DNA from: Brachynemurus nebulosus
Taxonomy: Eukaryota; Arthropoda; Insecta; Neuroptera; Myrmeleontidae
Length of the DNA: 64,000 nt
Direction: 5' to 3'
NCBI GenBank assembly: GCA_035578155.1
Contig: JAPWDM010000001.1
Location: 11,693,543-11,757,542, forward strand
The notes beneath the pieces are model-generated. The model was not told where the DNA came from. It saw nothing but the letters and a program-made list of their open reading frames with translations, and ran no database searches. The stretch's first letter is position 1. Each line of letters begins with the position of its first letter. The position numbers and the translations under genes were made by a program. Positions 56,712 to 64,000 of the stretch are shown here, piece by piece.

Positions 56712-58349
56712 GGATGTGGCTATTTATACATACAGTATGTATACGCAATTGGCTATTTATACATACAGTATGTGTACGCAATTGGCTATTTATACATACA
56801 GTATGTATACGAAATTGGCTATTTATACATATATAGTATGTATATGAAATTGGCTGTTTATACATATTATAATTATGATATGTATGCTGAATTGGCTATT
56901 TAAACATGAAATATGTATACGCAGTTGGCTACTTATGCATAATGACTGAATGCGTTATTATTACAATTAATATTTTTATAATAAGTACACCATTATAATA
57001 ATCTAATACCTCCGATTGAGCTGATTTTTATTGTTTTTACATAATCTATTTGGTTTAAGAAGTTATCCCCTAAACGGATTTTTGGCGACGCGGACCGGAA
57101 GTGTATTTTTCAACCCTTCGAATGTCTAAGTTTAGGGGTTACTAAAAGTTTTCCGTTACCGTAGTAACAAAAATTAAAAATAGATTCTTATGGAACCTGG
57201 TGAGTAGCACAAAAAGGAAAGAATGAAGTTTTTCGATATTTTGCTTAGTTTTCGTGATATTACGTGTCAAATTTGTAAAGCTTACTATATTGGATAGACA
57301 ATTACGGTAAGTATAATATTACAGCATTTATTGATAGAAGTAAGTGGAAAATGGACCGGACGGCATCATTGACACTTCATTTTCAGGCAAAGGGTAATTT
57401 TGAATCGCTTACACACCGAGGCCCATTTGTAAATAATTACCATTTGCCTAAGAATGAGGTTTCATTTGTGATGTTCCGTTCATTTTTCACTTATTTTTGT
57501 GAATAAAAATAAAAATATTTTAATTAAATTCATAAAAATTGATACTAGGTATATGTGTATGTGTAAGTGTATGTGTATAATATACAATCAATTATCTCAT
57601 TATAGTAAGTTTTAGAAATAAGACACGTATTATCTGGAAAACTAAACAGGGTATCGAAAAACTTTGTTCTTCTTTTTTGTTCCACTGATCAAATTCTATA
57701 AGAATCTGCCTCTAGTTTTTAACACCATAATAACGGAAACCTTTTTTTAGTTGCGTCTGTATTCAAAGGATTAAAAAATACACTTTCCATCAAAGTTTGT
57801 AAAAATTAATTTAGAAAATAATTTCTTATTGTTAAGTCAAAAAGAGCGTATAAGAAAAATATTTACTTAAGTCGGAGGTATCCGATAGTACATTTGCCTA
57901 TTGATATCTCTTATACTAATTTTTGCTAATTTAGACCCTCAGATATGCAGCTTCCGTTTCGCGTCGCCAAAAATTCGTTTACGAGATAACTTCTTAAGCT
58001 TAAAAGATTGTGCAAAATTCAATCAGTGGTACGCGAAATATTAGTTATTATAATTTATTTTACTGTCACCAGTGTAAAAGTCCATTTTAATACGCACACC
58101 ACGAAATTTGTATGATAATTTTGGTACTCAAGGTGCACGTTATACCCCGCAAAATCCGGTAATTATGTATAAGTAGCCAACTGCGTATATATATTGCATG
58201 TTTAAACAGATTATTTCCTATACATTCTGTATGTATAAATAGCCAATTTCGTATACATACTGTATGTATAAATAGCCAATTGCGTATACATACTGTATGT
58301 ATAAATAGCCAATTGCGTATACATACTGTATGTATAAATAGCCACATCC
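56712..58349. mobile_element. Foldback-like element with arms of 33-bp tandem units
   Basis: The left arm (56712-56935) starts GGATGTGGCTATTTATACAT and contains about six units of TGGCTATTTATACATACAGT + ATGTATACGCAAT. The right arm (58165-58349) carries about five units inverted and ends GCCACATCC. Each unit holds the odd-centred palindrome TATACATAC-A-GTATGTATA. Inside, a second inverted pair, AAGAAGTTATCCCCTAAACG with TTTTTGGCGACGCGGACC (57055-57105) and its inverse (57955-58000), nests within the arms. Frames reading WLFIHTVCIRN are translated repeats, not genes. Confidence 0.88.
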
Positions 58350-59290
58350 TAAAGTTTTTGACTGTCTATTGTTTCATTGTTTCTTCTGTAAGAAAATTTT
58401 ATCGAAGCGGGAGTTGTATGTATATTTTTGACTAAAAAATTGTGAAGTTTACAAATACAGCGCACATTCTGAATATTTCCGCTCTCAATAGTTCCGCTTC
58501 CCCAGTTTGAGACTCAAGCGTTACCACCACTCTACCACCTGTTATTTATTTATTTCATCAAAGCTAAAAATCAAAAAGTTTGTTTTATTCATATTAAGTG
58601 GAAGAAAAATTATCTAAATTAAATAAATATAGTAAGACAACTTAAATTTCTAACATCATTATTCGACTAACTAGTCAGCATTGCTTATATTGATCCACTG
58701 CATACGCTGGTGATAGTGTATTCACTGATATCCTCATTATGTAAGCAATTAAACATAAATCTTAACCAGATATAAAGAATTGATTTGTTTATACAAAATA
58801 AAAATTATGAAAAAACATTTAGAGAAGCGAGCGTAGTTTTACAAAATTTTATGAGGAGATACATATTTTATTTTATCAGTAAACGAAAAATGTTACACAA
58901 TAGTCAATACTTTTTAATTCGATTTTGAATAATAAAGAAATAGAATTTTGTTAACACATGCATAAATAGGTGATTGCAATAAAAATGATATCATTAGATT
59001 ATAACCCAGATCCAATACTGTGTATGGACAGGTACATTATACTATACGCACATATACGTAATATGTGGTAATATGTAGTCTAATTATGCGTATCTATTAT
59101 GTATTGTCTATGCATTTTATTAAACATAAACCACTAGAGTTTTATCGTATGGAATTGTTGTATAAAAAGTATTAGTTTAAATTGGATTTTTAAATTATAT
59201 TATTCAGACCCACATACTTGTTTTGACGCTCCTGAAAAGTTTCCAATTTTGACAGGGTTATAAATTATTGAACTATAAATTTTAAATCTA
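58350..59290. other. AT-rich sequence, nothing recognised
   Basis: A short GC-richer patch at 58465-58545 (CGCTCTCAATAGTTCCGCTT) has no frame. Otherwise I see nothing. Confidence 0.5.
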
Positions 59291-59650
59291 GACATAAAAA
59301 AATTCTTGTGCCTTGCCAGGGAGCGATTGGCCTTTGGTGGGAGAACAACATTTGCTGGAAAAGCTATTCCCCTCAGTTCATTCTGCGGAACTATTGAGAA
59401 GGAACACTGTACTCTTATATAAGCATGTTCGGCATATGAGTGAGCTGTGTGCAGAACTCAGTGGCAATGTCTTTTGTAGGCTCTGTTCACCGCTAATAAT
59501 GCCGCTTTCGATCCGTTTTCGGTCCCGTCTCACCCCGAGAAAATGCGTATATAATAGTGCCGTTTTCTGTTTGTTCTGCTTCTGCATTATATAGTAGCGC
59601 TCACGATACACTTTTGGTCCTTGGTGTAATACTGGGGTCCCGTTAGAGGT
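59290..59650 (+). promoter_or_regulatory. GC-richer promoter- or LTR-like island
   Basis: The base composition contrasts sharply with both sides. TTATATAAGC near 59413 and GCGTATATAATAG near 59547 are good TATA boxes. CTCAGTGG, 45 bases after the first, could be an initiator, and the right edge reads ACTGGGGTCCCGTTAGAGGT. A solo LTR is one explanation and a host promoter or first exon another. A 93-codon plus frame (59313-59594, MPGSDWPLVGEQHLLEKLF) covers it without any domain I know. Confidence 0.4.
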
Positions 59651-60182
59651 CTGATCCCGCTCCAGTAAAATATATTTATTTAATTTAATATTTTAAAACA
59701 AAATTTATATTTTAGATATTTAACAAGTAGTGAAGTAAAAGTTGTACTTGTGCAAATAGTGTTCCGTACAATCAGTGGCTTTTATGAATTTATTGTAGTG
59801 TGTAGCATATGAAAGTAGGTAGAGAAATTATTTTCCCTAACGAATAATTTTTATTCTCTACTTGTCCTGTTCTCGCTTAGCGAGTTATATACGAAATGTA
59901 TCAACGTTCGCCGCCAATTTTTTTTTTTTCAGTAATTTTAAGTCAGCAAATTATTTAATTAGACTGCAGTTAGACTGGATACGAATTCGTACGAAAATTA
60001 ATTCGTACGAGCTCGTACGAAATTGATTCGTACGACTGGGTGGTTACATTGGATACGGAATCGTTATACGAATTCATATTTAAATTTAAACTGAAAATCG
60101 TTAATACAATATATTGCATTATATCGAACAATGGATCCAGCTATTAGAATTACCGTTTTCAAAATTTCTAGTTATAGAAAAC

Positions 60183-60376
60183 AGACGATTCTGGGTAAAC
60201 GATTATTATTCATGTAGAGCAGAAAAAACTGAATTCTGGAATTGCATTGAAAGAAATTCTTCAAGAGAAACAGAAATGTTTTGAGTACTTGAACATGTTG
60301 CAAGACACATTTAATTATATTTTAAATTCTACTGAATTTCAACTTCAATACACAAACTTAAAATGTTTTTGTTAGG
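60183..60376 (+). pseudogene. Harbinger transposase N-terminal fragment, frameshifted
   Basis: Plus frame from 60183 reads RRFWVNDYYSCRAEKTEFW and runs to TGA 60282-60284. The adjacent frame overlapping its end reads CFEYLNMLQDTFNYIL and continues to a stop near 60376. 'RRFWV' followed 40-50 residues later by 'F-Y-M---F--IL' is the usual N-terminal pattern of PIF/Harbinger nucleases. The DDE catalytic region is missing. The frame change lies around 60265-60285. Confidence 0.6.
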
Positions 60377-60385
60377 TTAGGTTAG
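60372..60385 (+). repeat. Short TTAGG-type telomere-like run
   Basis: TTAGGTTAGGTTAG, not quite three copies of the insect telomere unit TTAGG, lies inside the Harbinger relic. It is too short to be more than suggestive. Confidence 0.4.
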
Positions 60386-60829
60386 CTTTGTTATATTTAA
60401 TTAAAAAATTATCTAACCATTTCCTCTGCCACCTGATTTCATAATTAGGGCCAAGAAGGTCAATGACCTTCGTAGACCTTATGTATTAATTTAGAATTGG
60501 TCGGCAAGATCGTGATGCGTGCACGCAACATCACAATGCCGTTAAAAGTAAAATGTTTTTTGTAACTTTATATTATAATAATATACGTATTTATATTTTT
60601 CATCCCTTAAAGACCGCCTTTATTCAACAAAAATAATTATTTTTTTTAAATCTATCATTTTTTCGTACGAATTCGCATCAAAGAACAAAACATTTTGGTC
60701 GTATCAAGGCGCTCGTACGAAAGAGTCGTAGGCAGTGTAACCACGCATGTCTAAATGTATGCATTTGTTTAACTCGCATAAACTCGTACGAATTCGTACG
60801 AATGAATTTTCGGATGAATTGTAACCGCT

Positions 60830-61000
60830 ACCTTATTGTTGTTTTTTCCTTTGAATATTCTGAATCTATTATTTGCGTAGAGATACGCTAACAAAATTCC
60901 TACTTTAATTTCTAGAACTCATTTTGTAAAAAAAATTACCAAAATACCAGCCAAACAGTCAACGTAATATTTAATATAGGTACATATAATTGTTGACTAA
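60830..61000. other. AT-rich spacer
   Basis: Nothing recognised. Confidence 0.5.
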
Positions 61001-61480
61001 TATCATCTTGATTAAAACAAAAACTTGTCATCAAATTTTCTTTTTATGTACCAGAGAAATTACGTAAGAAAATCCAACCATGGTAATTTTCGTTTAATCT
61101 ACACTTCATTATTAATGTTCATGAATTTTTTCAAATATTTCTGAACGATTTTTCTGGCAACATGGACCGGAAACAACAATTTTCGAAAGAGTTTTTAAAA
61201 AAAAAATGAACAAAAATATATTGTCAAGTATAATTTATTGAATTCGTGTTTTGATAAACCTATTCAATGTTCTTGGGGTGGGGCAAAAATTTTTTCACCC
61301 CTCAGGTGATCCCCTGAAATTAACTCCTAGAATCGAAATTTTTAACTTCACGTTATAATCGGGCCATGACACTCTATCTCTGTGCTAGCTGAATTTTAAA
61401 TTTTGACGTCGGATAATTTCAGAGACATTCGCCTGCGAACGGACGGAAAAAACACCGAAGTGATTGCATAAGTGTTCCAT
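61000..61480 (+). repeat. Dispersed repeat, copy 2 (pair with 32540-33020)
   Basis: It is collinear with the first copy. Shared blocks include TTTTTATGTACCAG, TATTGAATTCGTGTTTTGAT, CTGAAATTAACTCCTAGAAT and GCGAACGGACGGAAAAAACA. The GGCAACATGGACCGGAA segment also resembles GGCGACGCGGACCGGAA inside the foldback element at 57085. Confidence 0.6.
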
Positions 61481-61489
61481 TTTGTCAGT

Positions 61490-64000
61490 TTTGATACGGA
61501 ACATTAAGAACACCAATCTGAAACATTCACAATAAATTATGCGCCAACACAAATATGTATAAAACAATTTTGTTTTTATTTTATTTATTTATGTAGATTT
61601 AGGTATGTGCAAAATATTTGTTAGTTTGGCGGAAACTAAGATTAAAAGTGATAATTATTATCATCAACAACATTAAATTTGAATTGTTACAAAAAAAAAA
61701 AAAATATCCGACCATAAAGAATTAAACAAAATAACATTAGAATAACAAATGATGAGCAACTGTGTGTGTACACGCGTGTGAAGTGAACACCAACCAGTAT
61801 TGTCGATCCGTAGTGCCGTAGTGGGGATGAGAGTGGGGGGTGTTTTGTGTGTTCTACGTTCTACCGCTAGCTGATGCTGCCTAACATACTACTACTACTA
61901 TTCAAATTTCAAATGATTAAATTTGCTTTTGTTCTATAAACATTCATTTACTATATATACGTATGATGTTGAAATACACAAAGGTATGTAGCGTGTACAT
62001 ATATGTATAGAAAACACAAAAATTTTTTGACAAGCCCACATATATCATTAAAGCACTCGTTAAATGAATACAACTGTTTTTAATTATGTGGGCTTTCGAA
62101 ATGAATTTTACATTATTTTTTAGATTGTAATAAATCTACGTTTTGAAAATATTTGACACTTTTGAGTGTTAGATGTTGTGGAAAAATTAAAAAAATTCCT
62201 TTTGTGTATTAAAATCGTTAATCTTATTTAAAATTTTATTTTGCAATGACATCTATATTATTCTTCATTTCAATTGTTGCAAATATGTAAAATATTTTAC
62301 GGTATTTACGACAAAAGTAAAAAAAAAACTTACTTTTAAATTGAAATGATTTATGAAATACATTTTTATTGTATGAATGGAGGGACATATCTAAATGTTT
62401 CATAATTTAAATCCGGTTTGGGTAATGTTAATTGGTTGCGGTGTACACTCTTCGACGGTGTACTTTCCGACAATTCAGAGGCAAAGGATTTGACCTGTAC
62501 AGCAATTCAACTGGCAACATTATCAACTGTTAGTTAAGAGGTCTAGTCTTGAAAGTCTAAACTAAAGATTTTAGTTTAGAGTACAATAACTTCGAATCTT
62601 TTAGGGTTTAAAAAAATTCTTAATCATTTTACCATCTATTTATTTATTGACATTTTAAAAACAAAAACATTGAACATGGAAAAAAAATAATCTGTTGACT
62701 GACATGATTTCGAAGTTTGTTTCTATCTGAAACCAAGAAAAAAGTATTGTAACTTAGGAAAAGTTGTCATTTTGGCAGGAATTACAATGAAAAAGAAATT
62801 GAAAAAAAATGTAAAAATGACAGCTGTTTAATTTTTTTTTATTTAACGTATCTAAACTCTCTAAAAAATAAATCTTAAACTCTCTGGATGTCCTTAACTC
62901 CTACCACAAAGCAATATATAGGTACTGAAGGTACATGCCAAATTTGAATTCAGCTGACAAAATAGAACTCGAGATATGTTGAAGAGTTTGAAAAAAGTAG
63001 TTCTGGAAATTTTTAAATATTCTTTTAGGGACGTATTTTTAAAGGTGTATACTTTCAAAAAGTAAAAAAAAAAATCGAATTTTTCAAAATTCTAAACTAA
63101 AATGTCGCTATAAAACTTTACTATCTACTAACATTAAACTTTGCAATCATGTCAAATTACAGAATGAATTTCCAGCTACCGTACGATATATTCAGCAATT
63201 AATTTACAGTTTTATTAATTCAGTACATAATTATAAACTTTATAAATGGTTTTCTACTTATATTAGAGTGATAGATTTTTTTATCTTAAAGATGGTTTTA
63301 AGACATTTACTGTTTGAAAGTAAGTTCTAGTATACCTACTATGTGTATATCCACGATTATTTCTTATAAACTCGATTCTCTCAGTTTATTTTCGAATCAC
63401 TGCAGTCCAGGTAGATTCAAAAAAAATTTATTTCGGGTTGATTTCTGATCATATATCTAGGTTCTTGGCTTTAATATGAATCGGCTTGGATTAGAAATGC
63501 TGCACGAATTATTGATATGGTCTATTTCACTTAAATTTAACCATGATACATCACTTGTGAATTTTAATAATTTCTGTTTTCTTCCCTTTATCTCTTTCAT
63601 TATTGAACTTACGTAAATTTTTTTGTTTTTAGAAAAGAATAGAAGATTGATTTATTTCGAATATAAGAATTATTTAATTTTTTAACGATGATTCATGCTC
63701 AATTGTATTTGAAACGGGCTATATATACCTAATTATTTTTGAGCGTAGGTTCGTAATTATAATTCTACAAATATATTTTTCTTAGTAATTATCAGGTAGC
63801 GGGTTTTTTCGGACAGGTCAGGACCGTACTTATTGCAATAAAATTTTGCAACTGAATTGCATGAAATTGTGCACATTTGAATGAATGTAACTGGTCAAAA
63901 ATTACATTTTTCGCCATTTAGAATGCTAACGGAATTTTTTGTTTGACAAAAGTAAGAAAATTCAAAAAATCGAAAAAAAAATTTTGTAAAATTTAGAAAA
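61490..64000. other. AT-rich sequence, nothing recognised
   Basis: A GT-rich patch at 61760-61860 (GTGTGTGTACACGCGTGTG, GAGAGTGGGGGGTG) and A/T homopolymers are present. I support no gene, RNA or mobile element here. Confidence 0.5.

Larger units (their letters stand above)
59964..60828. mobile_element. PIF/Harbinger-related relic with TTCGTACGAA-rich termini
   Basis: Both ends carry clusters of the palindrome TTCGTACGAATTCGTACGAA (left about 59983-60035, right about 60780-60805), with inverted GTGGTTACATTGG / CAGTGTAACCACG inside them. The interior holds a broken Harbinger-type transposase start. Exact termini and target duplication were not resolved. Confidence 0.6.

Noticed and set aside
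56594..56865. Frames with WLFIHTVCIRN repeats (also 58087-58347 minus)
   Set aside because: Translations of the 33-bp foldback units on both strands; the period is divisible by 3.
59313..59594. 93-codon frame as a host gene
   Set aside because: No domain seen; openness can follow from the local GC rise, and the minus strand is open too. Kept only as part of the promoter/LTR-like island.
60372..60385. Interstitial telomere
   Set aside because: Fewer than three TTAGG units; chance is sufficient.

Overview
The window looks like intergenic, transposon-rich DNA from an arthropod, most likely an insect. The base composition is strongly A/T. No open frame exceeds 199 codons, and there are no operons, Shine-Dalgarno-led genes or rRNA. 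The recognisable content is eukaryotic DNA-transposon debris: hAT, PIF/Harbinger, piggyBac, Tc1/mariner/pogo-like, Helentron-like and foldback-like elements, a tRNA-derived repeat and long AT microsatellites. I could not assign a species. I found no convincing intact host gene; exons shorter than about 60 codons could be hidden.

Region 1 (1-7660) is the outstanding feature. Positions 1-3432 are the reverse complement of 3441-6872, with one mismatch found (225 against 6648) and an 8-base spacer at the axis. The palindrome runs into the left edge of the window, so its full extent is unknown. Each arm carries, from the axis outward: a C2H2 zinc-finger frame cut off at the axis and pointing into it; a TATA/initiator promoter; 22 tandem 21-bp units, about 19 of them with TGAGTCA; three 27-bp units; a divergent 109-codon basic frame; and a decayed coding stretch. 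On the right, the arm passes into tandem 210-bp units (6873-7290) and weaker copies to about 7660. This is either a real long-inverted-repeat (foldback-like or inverted-dimer) element or an assembly fold-back.

Region 2 (7.3-16.8 kb) holds a 30-bp duplication with an NRF1-like site, a hairpin with a hammerhead-like core, a PIF/Harbinger MITE with TTA duplications (9477-9925), a hAT-like TIR element (10237-10688), a textbook hAT relic with TIRs, a perfect 8-bp target duplication and the start of a transposase frame (10845-11566), minisatellites, and a piggyBac-type end (16565).

Region 3 (19-31 kb) holds a TA-flanked MITE, three copies of a Helentron-like family (a fourth lies near 50 kb) recognised by 12-bp subterminal inverted repeats and a common 3' hairpin, an inverted array of ~175-bp units, and a piggyBac relic with TTAA duplications and a decayed minus-strand frame (29519-30499).

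Region 4 (32-46 kb) holds dispersed repeat pairs, a tRNA-Thr-like sequence with intact Pol III boxes, an inverted set of 'TCGCTCC' motifs, and a pogo-like TIR shell (41348-44580) stuffed with nested insertions.

Region 5 (46-64 kb) holds two related TA-flanked elements (46078-46984 and 55368-56205), a TIR element with a frameshifted acidic-tailed coding remnant (47226-48342), ~135-bp tandem repeats, an inverted-repeat element and tandem duplication at 52.5-53.2 kb, a foldback element built of 33-bp units (56712-58349), a GC-richer promoter/LTR-like island (59290-59650) and a Harbinger relic (about 59964-60828).

The elements do not form a pathway. The general picture is a nest of degenerate DNA transposons, many with arms made of tandem repeats in inverted orientation, dominated by one very young or artefactual 6.9-kb palindrome.
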